In this document: positions 12,123 through 25,000 of the stretch, piece by piece
Layout of the letters: every line of letters starts with the position of its first letter
How positions within the stretch are numbered: the first letter of the stretch is position 1
Assembly (NCBI RefSeq): GCF_002234675.1
Contig: NC_019867.2
Span: 30,347,747 to 30,411,746, forward strand
Direction of reading: 5' to 3'
Origin: Oryzias latipes
Lineage: Eukaryota; Chordata; Actinopteri; Beloniformes; Adrianichthyidae
DNA: 64,000 nt
The notes under the pieces: generated by a model
What the model was told of the DNA's origin: nothing
Seen by the model: the letters and a program-made list of their open reading frames with translations, nothing else
Database searches by the model: none
Program-made: the position numbers and the translations under genes

Positions 12123-12678
12123 CCTCAGCGCCAGGCGCCGCGCTCCCGGATGTAAATACAAACTGCTGACGCCACGCCTTCCTCGGCGTGGGGGGGTGGG
12201 GGTTATGGTAGGCGAATTTTGGTTGTTTTATGAACTTAAGGATGACGGAAGGAGCCGCCCCCGCTTCACATTGATTGCACCGTCCTGCAGGGGGCGCCAC
12301 GCTGCCTCGCCGTCCTCGGCTGCTGTCTGTCAAACAGGCTTTTAGGGTCCCGTTTGCAGGTTTTTTGGATCATCAGAAGCAGTTCTGCGCCCCCCCTCAG
12401 TGACCCCTCCCGTGCAGCTCAGACTGCAGCAGCCGCTGGGCTCAGACTCCGCCTCCTCTCAACTCTCTGCTGACCTTTTTGAACTGAAGTGAAGATTTTT
12501 TTCTTTTTTTTGCATAAATGTTCACCCCCTTCAGCTCTCAGGCATAAAAACTACACTTCCCAGGATGCAACTTCCCACCCGTCACGGTTTGGTCGGTCTT
12601 ACTGGTTCATTTCTGTTTGTCAGTAGATGTTGGCGTTTGTAGAATGAGGGTGGGGCTGTTTTTATTTCAGGGAGCAAC

Positions 12679-12684
12679 AATAAA
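12679..12684 (+). terminator. sdf2l1 polyadenylation signal AATAAA
   Basis: AATAAA followed by TGTTTGTGTCAG and a T/GT-rich stretch, 557 bp after the sdf2l1 stop codon. Confidence 0.75.
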
Positions 12685-12726
12685 TGTTTGTGTCAGTCAT
12701 TTCTCATGAATGGTGTTTGTCTCTCC

Positions 12727-12727
12727 C

Positions 12728-12758
<31 letters not shown>

Positions 12759-12764
12759 ACACAA
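12727..12764. repeat. poly-C then (CA)n microsatellite between convergent genes
   Basis: About 18 C residues directly followed by about ten CA units, in the short gap between the two facing polyadenylation signals. Confidence 0.9.
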
Positions 12765-12791
12765 ACACCAGGCTCATCTGAGGATGTTGTC

Positions 12792-12797
12792 TTTAAT
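12792..12797 (-). terminator. candidate polyadenylation signal ATTAAA of the IL-17 gene
   Basis: Minus-strand ATTAAA about 80 bp after the stop of the minus-strand gene. With the sdf2l1 signal at 12679 the two transcripts end about 110 bp apart or overlap slightly. Confidence 0.5.
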
Positions 12798-12875
12798 GAT
12801 TGGAACAGAAACTGAAACCCATTGAGAGGAAGGTCCGTGGATCAGAACTTGTGTGCAGTTCTGGTCCGGTCCGGC

Positions 12876-13911
12876 TCAGTTGTGCCTGGAGATGACGCAC
12901 AGACACGCCACTGTAATGAGCTCATAGTCCACGGAGTAGCCGGTGGTGGAGAAGCAGGCGGGGTTCTTCTTCAGGACCGGCATCCTCAGCGACACCGGGA
13001 CGGTCTCCAGGCTGTAGCCGCTGTCCAGACCCGGGCAGGCGTGGCTGCTGTGGCAGCTGGCCTCGTGGATCACCTGAGGGACGCGGTTCAGGTCGATGTT
13101 CTCCCTGCCAGAGATCAGAGCAAGAACCGCTGAATGTACAGGAGAACTGGACGTTCCAAACAGGGAGTATCTGCAAAATCCCTTAGACTAACCCTAAGGT
13201 CACCTGAAGCTTTAAAACGGACCTCCAGCTTTCTGAGATGATGTTGAGTCATGAAAGAGCCAATCAGAGATGAGCTTTAAAGTGATGAGACACACCTCTT
13301 CAGCATCCTGAACCGTCTGCAGATTGCTCGTTACCGAAGAAACACTCCTAACTAACCAGGTCGCTGTCTGGTTTCCTAACTAAAAAAAAAACCTGCTTCC
13401 TGGTCAGGGGAGTGGCTAAGCAGCTCACTCTACAGGTGTCTGAGCGAGGGAGCCTGACAGGTGAGCGATCTGGTTTCAGCTGTGGGATGCGGCTTCAGGT
13501 GAGTGCTGAGGATCCAGAGCGTGTGAGTGAGCAGCTGCAAACAGCTGGAGGACGTTTCAGACTCACACGTAGCTCCAGGTGGGGATGCTGCGCTCGTTCA
13601 CGTGGCTGGGCAGGTTGACCAGCTGTCCGTGGACGTCCTGCAGGTTGAAGGTGCAGAAGGACTCTTCCACGCACTGCGTGCTCAGGGGCGTGGCGGCGCC
13701 GCGCTGCAGGCCCAGCAGGCACAGCAGCAGGACCTGCAGCAGCTGCAGACAGGAGCGGGACGGTGAGCTGTGTCAGACAGCTCCTCATCTTCATCCTCAT
13801 GTCTCCTCTTCAGCTTCAGCAGCTTTGTGAGCAGACGGTTGCTTTGAAAGCTGCTGAGACGGAAGTTCTGAAGATGATGAGGGGCCGGTTCCTTACCTGG
13901 AGCTGTTCCAT
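12876..13911 (-). CDS. interleukin-17 family cytokine
   Basis: Three coding exons on the minus strand: 13911-13897 (MEQLQ), 13742-13567 and 13104-12876, all GT-AG, 139 residues. Exon 2 starts with a leucine-rich signal peptide (cleavage near GAA/TPLS, residue 22). The mature part has RSIPTWSYVENIDLNRVPQV (residues 56-75), the IL-17 signature of W followed by D-x-x-R-x-P, then Cys81, Cys87, the strand VPVSLRMPVL, and Cys131-x-Cys133 near the C-terminus, the four cysteines of the IL-17 cystine knot; Cys29 and Cys114 are further pairing candidates. Secreted dimer acting on IL-17 receptors. Acceptor choice for exon 2 is ambiguous by 9 bases in frame. The subtype is uncertain; IL-17A/F-like or the fish-specific IL-17N are the best candidates. 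A TATA box lies about 120 bp upstream. Confidence 0.9.
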
Positions 13912-14026
13912 AGCTGAAGTTCTGAAGCGGTTCTGGTGCTGTGGAGCTTTTTTTTCCCCCCTCGCCTGCTGCTCTGCTCTCCGGCGTTCTCTGAAGTCGG
14001 ACTGGACTGGTTTCCGGACCCGCCGC

Positions 14027-14036
14027 TCTTTTATAT
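14027..14036 (-). promoter_or_regulatory. TATA box of the IL-17 family gene
   Basis: Minus-strand CATATAAAAG about 115-125 bp before the start codon, a normal distance for a short 5' UTR. An inducible TATA promoter fits a cytokine gene. Confidence 0.65.
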
Positions 14037-14341
14037 GTCCTGCTGCTGGGGGGCTCTTGGTTCTGGCGCGGGGTCCGGTTTGTGTGCCGAAGGTTGTGGT
14101 TGACGTCAACATGGTCGTGATGTTCCCGTCATTAACATGCAGCCTTGACAGAGCAGCCTCATTTGAATTAGAACGATGGAGGGAGGGGGGCTGAGTCAGA
14201 TGCTCGGGTCTGAACCAAAGGCTTTGGGTTTTCTGTGTTGACCCGCTTCTGCAGAACCAACGAAGCCACAGGCTCCTATGATGGCTAAAATTATGCCGCC
14301 ATTTATTACAGAGGATATACAATCTGTAGATGTGGTTAGAA

Positions 14342-14452
14342 CCCTTGTGCTATCTTGTGGGTCCAGATGACCCAACTCCCAATGTTAACGTGCCTCCGAG
14401 GCACGTTAACATTGGGAGTTGGGTCATCTGGACCCACAAGATAGCACCAGGG
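14342..14452. mobile_element. palindromic MITE, near-perfect 55-bp hairpin
   Basis: Arms 14342-14396 and 14398-14452 are reverse complements with a single mismatch (14346/14448) and a one-base loop at 14397. The ends read CCCTTGTGCTATCTTGTGG, and other copies in the window are preceded by TTAA, as in piggyBac-type insertions. Related pieces occur at 11431, 23283, 41018, 54522, 56835 and 56985. Confidence 0.9.
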
Positions 14453-14459
14453 CACTGTT

Positions 14460-15790
14460 TTTCCATTCTTAGACTGTCCATTTGGATTCATCCTCCGTGC
14501 AGTTGCTTTGAAAAACAGGATCGAGGGTGGAGCTTTGGGTTTTCTCTGTTTGTCTTTGGGATTAACATTCATTTTACGCCTTTTTTTTGTCATTAAAAGA
14601 ATATTTTAAAGTTTCAAAGTAAGAATCTGTTTGACTTGAACATTCGGTGGTTTTGTTTTCATTTAGATAAATGAAAACATCCGGGTAAAAAGAAAATCGT
14701 GAACATTTTAGGGTCAACTCGCATTAAAGTAAATTGAGATTTTTTTTATTTTTTTTACAGCGAGTTGAATTAAAAAACAGAAAATTACTTCTCAAAGAAA
14801 CAGAAAAATGCTCTGAGATAAATCATATTTTTCCTCTTTAATCCCTTTTCAGTAAAGTATCTCATTTTATTTAGAATAGAATAGAACTTGAATCGATCCC
14901 ACAATGGAAAACTTGACTTGTTACCATAAAAAAAGGATAATAATGAAAACAACACAAAATACAGATTACAAATTCAACAATAAAGTGTCCAATGTCTATG
15001 AGGCGATGTGGCTGATGGTGGAAATCTTCCAAAGAAGAAAGAGTGATGGCAGGAGGAGGACCTCACCTTTATAGATTCAACTAATCACTATAAAATTACA
15101 TTTGAAAGCATTTTTTTAAATGCCAGTTGAGATGTAGCTGCTATGGACACTGAGACACTGAGAGGTTGTCAGAAAAATGTGTGGGAGCCAACATTCTTTG
15201 GACTGTTTCATCAACTTTACATGCAAGTGAACATTGCTGTGGCGCACTTCTCATTTCCTCAAGTGGAACACAAATACATCTAAATGTGTTTTTACCAAAA
15301 CGATGTAAAACTGTTCCTCTGATCATTTACATGGAGGCCGACTTTCCCTTTTTTATTGACACTTTTGACATTTTGGAAATGAGCTTGAAAGGGTCACAGA
15401 AGGGTCAGGAGACGGTGCTACTGCAGGTTTACAACGGCTTAAAACACAAGTTTTCCCATCACAATCAAGAAGTAATACACCGTTTTTAGAAAGTGCTGGA
15501 GCCACATGTTATTCATTTTTTGGAAGGGAATCCTCAGACCCACAGCCGGACTTTGGACATGCCTACTTTAATGCAATCTGTTGCAGTTGAAGAAAAGTGT
15601 CACAGATCTTAAACTCCGTTCATCTTTTGATCTGTTTTCAAAATGTTCCCACATAGAACTTTGAACATTCTTCATACTTCTGACCTGATTGTTTGTGGAA
15701 TATCTTGCATTGTTGTTGTTTTTTTGGTTCTTGTTTGAAAAATAAAATAAACAAAATAAATACGGAGAAATGCCATTTTAATCTCGTATT
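14460..15790. other. intergenic between IL-17 gene and top3b; one unexplained open frame
   Basis: AT-rich. An open frame of 107 codons at 15166-15489 (plus) starts MSEKCVGANILWTVSS and has no domain I recognise; base composition and the lack of splice signals or promoter make it a weak candidate. Nothing else stands out. Confidence 0.4.
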
Positions 15791-15814
15791 TCTTAGTTGA
15801 GAAAAATGCCACAA

Positions 15815-16029
15815 CAACGATCCCCGCCGCCGATCAGCGGCTGACCGCAGCTCCACCAGCGCGCTGCTGTTCCTCTCCTCTCCACACGGGGGCGCAGCGG
15901 GCGAGCCGCAAAAGCACCAGATGACCCCGGAAGTGAAAAGTTTGTTTTTTACCGGGACAGAGAACAAACCTGTCCGTGGAGCGGCTTCAGAGTTCTGCTG
16001 CAGAGCGGAACCGGACCGCGCCGTGCAGC
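15815..16029 (+). promoter_or_regulatory. top3b promoter / 5' UTR, CpG-rich
   Basis: The sequence changes from AT-rich to CpG-rich at about 15815 (CCCCGCCGCCGATCAGCGG, GCGGAACCGGACCGCGCCG) and leads directly into the top3b start codon without a TATA box, as in housekeeping promoters. Confidence 0.6.
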
Positions 16030-19000
16030 ATGAGGACCGTCCTGATGGTGGCGGAGAAGCCGTCTCTGGCGCAGTCCATCGCCAGAATCTTGTCCAAAGG
16101 TTGGTCCGGTTCGGAGGCGGGTTGGGGGTTGGGGGGGTCATCTTTAGTTTAGAAAAAGTATATTTTTGTGGGGTTTTTTTTGGTTTTGTTTTGTTTCATT
16201 TTTTATGAAAGAATCTTTCAGTAACAGGAACACTGTGAGGATCCAACAGGGCAGTGGCTATCATTCAGGAGGAGACAGTTGTCATGGAAACGGTGTTCGA
16301 ACAAATCTGGAAAATCTTAGTTTCAAATCCCCGAGACAGTTTTCTTCATCTTTAAGATAGTTTTCTTAGGGCAGCAAGTCATCTGCCTCACCTAAGCATC
16401 TCCACTTCATCTTCCTCACTCTCACCTTCCTCCCTCATGTCCTCCTCCTCTCCATCCCACACATCTTCAAGTCCTCCACCTTCTCCACCTCTGCTCTCTG
16501 TGACATCGCCATTCCTCATGAGTTCCTCTCATCTACACAAAAACATAGAGATGCAGAGGATCACAAATGTTCTGTTTTTCTACGTTACAGTCTAAAAAGA
16601 GTCTGGGCAGATTGAACATTGAAACGTGAATCTATCAGTTCTCCTTCACTATAGTTACAAGCTTTAGTGTTTGTGCTCAGACCTTTGACCCTCGTTGTCT
16701 CCTGTTGGGTCTCATTATGTCTCCTGTCTGGTTTTTATGTGCATCATTGTTGTGAGGCATTGTTGTCGTGTCTCATTGTTGTCTTGTTATCTAGCCTCGT
16801 TGTTGTCTTTGTCATGTCTCATTTTCTTGTTGTCATGTCTCATTGTTGTCTCTTTCTTGTCTTAATGTTGTCTCATTGTTTTCTTGTTTTCGTTTTGTTG
16901 TCCTCTCATTGTTGTTTCATAGTCGTCTCATCATTGTCTCATTATTGCCTCGTTGTTGTCTAACTGTTGTCTCATTTTCTTATTGTTTCCTTTTTGTCAT
17001 ATTTCATTACTTTCTTGTCATGTCTCATAGTCGTCTCACTGTCATCCTGTTGTCTTGTTTTTGTCTCGTCGTCTTATTGTTGTCTCAAGGTCATTTTGTA
17101 AATATCTTGTTGTCCTCTTGTTGTCATCTCATTGTTGTCTTGCTATAGTCTCATTGTTGTCTCATTTTTGTCTTATTGTCGTTTCGTTGTGTTGTTTTTG
17201 TCTCATTATAGTCTTGTTATAGTCTCATTGTTGTCTCTTTGTTTTTTTTTTCATTTTTGTCTTATTGTCATCTTGTCTTGTTTTTGTCTTGTTGTCTTAT
17301 TGTTGTCTCATTGTCATCTCGTTGTTGTCCTGTTTTCGTCTCGTTAAAGTCTCATTGTTGTCTCATTTTTGTCTTGTTGTCGTCTCATTGTTGTGTTGTT
17401 TTCTTGTTGTGACTGTCAGACCTTTGAATGTGGACCAGAACTATATTGTCTGCAGAAATCGGAATCTTTAGTTTCTTGTTGACGGTTGTTTTCAGACCCA
17501 CAAAGGAGATCCAGAGTTAGTTCTTGAGAGAACCCTGTGGTTCTGCAGAGGAACTGCAGGCTCGTCTGTCCGGACGCTGACACTCACCTCCGCTTTCGCT
17601 CTCCCCAGGCAGCTGTACGAGCCGTAAAGGCCTGAACGGAGCGTGCTCAGTGCACGAGTACACCGGCACCTTCCAGGGCCAAAGCGTTCGCTTCAAGATG
17701 ACCTCGGTGTGTGGACACGTCATGAGCCTGGACTTCATCGGTGGGTCCACTCAGAATCTCCACTTTTGGGGACGGTGGTCCTTGGCGGATGGGAATGTCC
17801 GCTCTGGGACGGTTCTCCTCATTTCTTCCTCCTCTTTCTGCAGGGAAATACAACAACTGGGACAAAGTGGACCCTGCAGAGCTCTTCAGCAAAGCTCCAA
17901 CGGAGAAGAAGGAGGCCAACCCCAAACTCAGCATGGTCAAGTTCCTTCAGGTGGGTCAGCCAAGTGGGAGGGCAGTAGGGTTGGGCGATGTCCCTTAAAT
18001 TGGCCGTTGACGATGTTTGCTGTCAACCATCGGGATGGACGATGACATCGTCGGGGGGGGGGGGGGGGGGGGGGGGTATTTTTACATTTTTCGTTCTTAT
18101 ATAACTGCTATTCGTTTTTTTGCTTTTTTCATTTTATTTCCCAACTAATGACTAATCCGCGATGATCCAGTATAAACTGAGGGAAGTGACTTTAACAAAA
18201 AAGTAACAAACAAAATAGAAAAGAAGTAGTCCGCTCCCGCACTTCCGGGGGAGTGCGGACTTACAGCTTTGTGTTTGATGGGAAGGGGGGGGGGGGGTAC
18301 ATGAGCGGTATGTGTGGGAGATTTAAGACTGCGATCCGTCCCGCAGCTCTAGGGGTACAAGCAACCGAACTCAGAACCGGGTCTAAGTGCGTGTCTGAGC
18401 ACAGCTCGGATCGTCAGCAGAAACACAGCGGTTTGAGCTTCAAAGCAGAAATGTCGCTCAGTCCTTAGAAAACATTCAAAAAATCACGCGGATTTGTGTT
18501 TCCAGTCGTGTCCCGACTAAATAAAGTCTGATGTTATTCTTACATGTTTACGTGCAGCCAGCAAGCAGCACCACCCAAAGCTAATGTTGTTAGCCCGTGT
18601 TAGCATACTGCTAATCCTGGTTTCGTTCAGAAAAAGCACTGACCACACGGATTAAAATTAAAATGATGAGCGAACAGGTGTTTCATAATAACCGTAACAT
18701 TATTAAAAGCAGGTTTAGAAGATCGTCTCGTATATTACCGAGCTGACATGTCAATGTATATAGCCGCTCGGCGCTGTTTAACAATGTTTTGTATTGAATT
18801 GTTACATACAATAAAGTTTGAAAAAAAAAAGCCGCTCGGCGGAGTTTATATCCTTCCGTTTTTCAAACCCTACTGCGCATGTGCGAATGATTTATTCCGA
18901 CGGAAAGTGTGACCTTAGTGAACGTTTTTATATTCTGAAAACATTTTTCTGGGCCCATCTACACGGTTGGATTCTAATCTGACCATTGATCCCATCAAGA

Positions 19001-22000
19001 TATTTTGTACATGTAACCGCGGCTTATGGTGTCGACACGCAACGTGGCGGGGGCGTGGCATCACGATGGTGGTCTCTCCATCGGGATGTCAGTCACCCAT
19101 CACGATGGACGATGATATCGTCCATCGGCACAACCCTAGAGGGCAGTGGGAGGTGTCCAGCTGTGTCTGGCTGCAGGCTGTGGGTGTGTGCAGGTGGAGG
19201 CCAGAGGCTGCGACTTCGTGGTGCTGTGGCTGGACTGTGACAAAGAAGGAGAGAACATCTGTTTCGAGGTAACCCTGGAGCAGCAGCCATCATCTGCTGA
19301 TTCCCATGGCCTTAAATCAGTTAAATCAACATCGGTTGCGTCCCACAGGTCCTGGACGCCGTCCAGCCCGTGATGAACAAAGGCGGAGTCAGGGAGCAGA
19401 CGGTTTTCCGAGCCAAGTTCAGCTCCATCACGGACACGGACATCTGGAACGCCATGAACCGCCTTGGAGAGCCCAACAAGAACGAAGCTCTGTCTGTGGA
19501 CGCTCGCCAGGAGCTGGACCTGCGCATCGGCTGCGCCTTCACCCGGTACGCCGCTGCGCCCTCCTCCACCCTAAATGGACTGAAGATGAATTTAAGAAAG
19601 GATGTTTGACTCAGGATGAGCAGATTTCCTGACATTTGTGATGCCCTGCAGGAATGGTCACAGACTCACAGCTAATATTACTCCCTTTATCAGAAGAGTC
19701 CGTATTTGTTAGGCAACAGCTGGAGCTGTGTGTCAGCAGCTCCTCCCGGTTCTGTCCATCCTCCCTGAGCATCACCTCCTCCTCCCGTTTTCTGTCTCCT
19801 CCTCAGCTTCCAGACCAAATACTTCCAGGGTAAGTACGGAAACCTGGACTCCTCCCTGATCTCCTTCGGGCCCTGTCAGACTCCAACTCTGGGCTTCTGC
19901 GTGGAGCGTCACGACAAGATCCAGTCCTTCAAACCGGAGACCTACTGGATCCTGCAGGCAAAGGTACCCGTCCTTTCAAAGAGGGAATCTTTATGGTGAC
20001 GTAACGAAATTCAAAGTGCATTCTTTATAACAAACTATATAAAATACTCACAAACAATTCTAAAATAAATACTGACTAGACATATAAATTCAGAAAGACT
20101 AGAGTCTGCAGAGTTAATGTGGTTACACATTAATAAATAAATAGTTCTTAATTTGTGTTATTGTTTGTTCCTCTTTTGCTACCCTGAATGTGTTTTTATG
20201 TGTTTTATAAATAAAGTTTTAAATTGATGATTGAGTTTGTGCTTGGTTCTGACTGCTGTCCAGGATCACTGACTGTATAAGAGAACTGGACTGAGTGGCT
20301 CCTCCCCCCTGGCGTTCCAAACAGGCAAAATCCCGTAGACTTCTATAGAGAAATAAACAGCTGCTACTCAGTCGTTCTCTTGATCAGAAGAACCATTCTA
20401 GGTCTGATATCTGTTTTTTTTAACATCTTCTTGATAATCTTCATTTTTTTCATGATATTTTTTTCTGTAGTGCAAGTTATTCAATCTGACCAATCAGATG
20501 CCTGAATAAAAGCATGTGATCTGACGTCAGACATTTGAAGCATTTGATTGACGGATTCTCCTGAGCAGTGGTAGGGGTGCAGTCTTCCAGTGTAGACCGA
20601 CTCGGACCAATCACTGCTTACTGACTATCTCTGGTCCCAACACGGCGACTTCATTTGCTTGGAGCCAGACGTGAGTCATTTCCTGTGGGTGACGTCACAC
20701 TCAGCTGTTCAGTTCTCTCATATACAGTCAATGACCGGGACTGAGCAGCGTTCGATCCTCTGGAAGCGTCTGACTCCTCCCCCTGGAGCTGAATGGAAGT
20801 CAGTCTCAGTCTGCAATGAAACCCTCCAAACTGTTCTGGTCATCTTTTATCTTTAAAGCAAAGATTTTTATTTTTATTTTTTTAAAGCTGACATATTTTG
20901 ATGATAAGTAAAACTGATGACTTTTTAAATAAAAATATGTATTTGCTGTTAAGTAAACCTGGAATCAGGTTTGAAATCATTTTTAGCTCTTACTGAAAAA
21001 TGATCCTAATCTCGCTCAAATTCATATTATTATGTTTTAGCTGTGATTGATCTGGTATATTTTTATGTTGAGGAATCTTCCAAACATCCCAGTTTCTCTG
21101 AATTCAGATAGTTCTCGTGGCATTTGTTAATTCCAGTTGGAGCTGTGATTCTGCCTCCTGATAAGCGCACAGTTACAGTCTGAGGTCATGTTGGGTTTGG
21201 TTCAAGCTTCTGGTCTTGGTTGATGCAGAACTCTGCAGCCTGAATTCTCCCCAACCCAGCGGGACATTTGAGAAGGTCTTATGTCCAAACAGCAGCTCTG
21301 ACCTGCTGGGTTCTGCTCAGGTGTTCAAGGGGAAGGACGGCCCGCTGACCCTGGACTGGAGCAGGGTGAGGGTGTTTGACCGGGAGGTGGGACAGATGTT
21401 CGTCAACCTGGCCAAGATGTCTAAAGAAGCCAAGGTAGGAAGATCATGAGCAGTGCTGGGTCTCTGTGACCCGGTACAACCCACCTGAGGCTCAACACAC
21501 ACTCCTAGACTCACAGCTACACAGTAGTGAGATGATGAAATGGTCTCTGATGATGGACCAAAACACACACAACCCAACTTTAGAAACACCAAACACTAGG
21601 AGTGATGCCGGGTTTTATTTTAGTGGACCCATAAGGACCCGGTTCAGAACTTGCTGATGGAGAACCTGGTTCTGAACCGGATGTCCTGTGTTTTGGATGC
21701 AGGTGGAGGCGGTGAGTCAGAAGGAGAAGACCAAGCAGAGACCTCAGGCCCTGAACACCGTGGAGATGCTCCGAGTGGCCAGCTCTGCTTTAGGTGATCC
21801 TCTCCTCATCCATTGATGACCACGAATAACAATAACTAGCATGACTAGCATGACTGCCATGACTCGTTCTTGGAGTCATGTGACTAGCATGACTTGTCCT
21901 ATGACTCGTATGAACCTTGTGGTTCTGTCGCAGGAATGGGCCCCCAGCACACCATGCAGATTGCAGAGCGCCTGTACACCCAGGGCTACATCAGCTACCC

Positions 22001-25000
22001 CCGCACAGAGACCACCCAGTACCCCGAGAACTTTGACCTGAAGGGAACCCTGAGGCAGCAGGCCAACAGCCCCATGTGGGCCGAGGAGGTGAGCTGCAGT
22101 GGGGGTGGGGGCTCAAAAACTCCTGTGCTTTGACCTGTAAGCACCTCTTCTGAGGCTGCAGCTCAGTGACCCCCCCCCCCGCTATCGTTCATCAGGTTAA
22201 AGCCTTGCTGTCGGCTGGACTGAACCGACCCAGGAAAGGAAATGACGTCGGGGACCACCCCCCCATCACCCCCATGCGTGCAGCCTCAGAGGGAGAGCTG
22301 GGTGAGTCGGTGGGGACGGGGGAGGGATTTAAAACGAATCACTGATGCAAGAAAAGAAGACCCCCCCCCCCCCCCCCCCCCCAGGTTCTGAGAAAGCCTG
22401 TCACTTCTGACATCTTAGGAAAATGCAAGAATTTATCACAAGGTTCTAAAAAGAATTTCAAAATGCAAAAAGAAGAAAGAAGGACAAGAGAACTCATATT
22501 TTTGGCTGCCAGTTTATTAAAAATAACAATTTTAAAGAAAGAAACTGATCTAAAGTTAAGGACCACGTCCTTTAAAAGCCAGACTTTGCCCCAAAATCTA
22601 CATTCAATGTTGTTTTCTCCAAAGTAATCGTGGTAGGATTGTTGAGCGGCATAAGGAACGCCTCTCACATCCTGCCGTCCCTGCTGAGGTTGGACGCTGT
22701 AAAACTGGAATTTAATTTCTTTTATAAAAGATCCTGATGGTTATGGAACAAAAAAGGTCAAAAAATGTTACTGGGAGGATCCAAAAGGCTGTTCGCCATG
22801 ACACGGGACGGTTCTTGACCCAAATGAAGACGGTGCTGACTGTACCGATCAGACGGCGTCTGCGAGAGAAGGACTTCTAAAACAAAGGCCAAAGGCCACG
22901 CCTAGGCCACTTGACTAGGGAACGCCAAACATGGGATGTTTGAAAGTGGAAGAACGTCCTCTAACTCGGACGGTCCTGACCTCTGTCTGGCATGACATGA
23001 AATGTTTTCTATGCAGCACAGTGGAGGCGCCATCATGGTCTGGGTTTTTTTTTCCTGCGGGTCACAACACCCGCCTGACCGCGGCGGACCCCACTCTGCT
23101 GCATGTTTGAATCCAATTGGATGGACGTCCTTCATGAAGGACCTCTTAGCAGAAAGCCTTATGGAAACACATCAATGAGTTTTTTAGGTGATCATCAAGA
23201 TGGGCGGAGCTACTCAGTACTGAGGTTTTTTTAATTCTATGGTCCAAAACCTTTGATCAGCGGATGAACAACCCATTTCTGTTAACCCTTGTGCTATCTG
23301 GTGGGGTCCAGATGACCCCACTCCCAAGGTGAATGTGGCACCTCCACACGCATGCATGTGTGCGTAGTCTTGGCGTGCCTTTGCTAATGCAAGCAGGTAC
23401 ATCCACACTTAGCTGGGGGGGCGCTAACACCCCGTAACTCATCAGACCCGCTCTGTCCTGCAGGCTCTCACTGCACACGGATTCATGCTTTTCCATTGCA
23501 TGCTGCAGTTCATTTGAAGCTTCAAATCTGCGGTTCCGACCGCTAAAACTTGGATTTAAGGGATTGGTTCGGTTCTGGACAGGAGGACATCACAAAACCA
23601 TCTGTTGTTTACAGTCCAAAGAACAGAAAACAACAGCAGAACAGAGCCGCCCGCTGTCTGGTTCAGGACTCCGCACATCTACCACGGCCTTGAGTTTCTC
23701 CGTTGTTGGGAGCAGATGGAGGTGCTGCACACAGAAAGATGTCCTCTGAGGTTTGCCCCGCCCACTTTGAGGCTGGATTTCAAAAATTCAACCTCGACCA
23801 AGAGTGAAACTTTACCAGAATAGAGAAAGAGCTTCACAGTTCCCCGCTTTGCTCAAAGAAACTTTGATATTTGACTGGGTTAGCAGGGAATCGAACCACT
23901 TCTATAATGAATCACAGCATAACTAAAAATCACAGCTCTGACCAGTGCGAAGGTTGCGAGCAGTGATCCTGAACTTGGGCAACAATATTGGGTCTTCAGG
24001 ATCTCATCCGGATTGTCCTGTGCTGCTCTGCAGGAAGTGACGGCTGGCGGCTGTACGAGTACATCACGCGGCACTTCATCGCCACCGTCAGCCAGGACTG
24101 CAGGTACCTGCAGTCCACCATAGAGTTCAGCATCGGCACGGAGCGCTTCTCCTGTGGAGGGAAAACGCCCATTTCTCCAGGTGAGCTCAGAGGGAGCAGA
24201 TCTTTGTGACAGAGCTCGGTTCTCTGCAGCTTCAGAAACGCAGAGAAGCTTCTTTTTTGTTTTTGAAAGATAAATTAATTTTTAAAAAAAGCACTACTTT
24301 TTTCATAATGTTAGTTTTTCTGTTGGTTGTATCTCCATAGCAACCATTCTATTTTTGGGTTGCTCAGGAATAACCGGCAGATCTACGTACTTTTAGAAAA
24401 TTAAGCAAAAGTACATTTTTGCAGTTCTTAGGCAACAGACCGTTCTGGTTAACCACGCCCACATTCCTCATATGGTCATACTGTACGTCATATCCCTTCA
24501 TTTAGTCACTGCGTATGTTTTGCTCATTTTCACGTATCAAATTTCCGTCTTTCGTGTATCATGCGTGATGTACTTGACGTGCTGCTTGCATTCCTCATAC
24601 ATCGATGTGCGCAGATGTCCGGTTTGGAGTTGTTCAGAATTTTTGGTCGGGTGAGAATTACGCCGTTTACGCATTTTTCTCATAGTTTCTACACAGTGAT
24701 ACCAGGGTCCGGGTGAATTCATGATTCTGATTGGCTGCTGGAAGCGGACATAAAGTGATAGTCCACAGAGATAACGCACCCCTAAAAAAAGAAGTTCTGG
24801 TCACATAGCTTTGATGTTCTGTATCACTGCGCCGGCTTCTTTAAAACAAACGTTTTCTTTATCATCTGGACATACATAAACAAGCGGTTAGAGGTGAACT
24901 TTCTCTCTGAACTGATGCTTTATTTAACCCATCGTGACCATCAGCATATATTTGGCTTTCCTTTGCTTCTGCAGTCGAGGTCCGTCGCCACTCAGCGGGC

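Noticed and set aside
15166-15489. 107-codon gene upstream of top3b
   Set aside because: No recognisable domain, promoter or polyadenylation signal; kept only as an unexplained frame.
16667-17471. Several hydrophobic small proteins
   Set aside because: They are frames of the GTCTCATTGTT minisatellite inside top3b intron 1.
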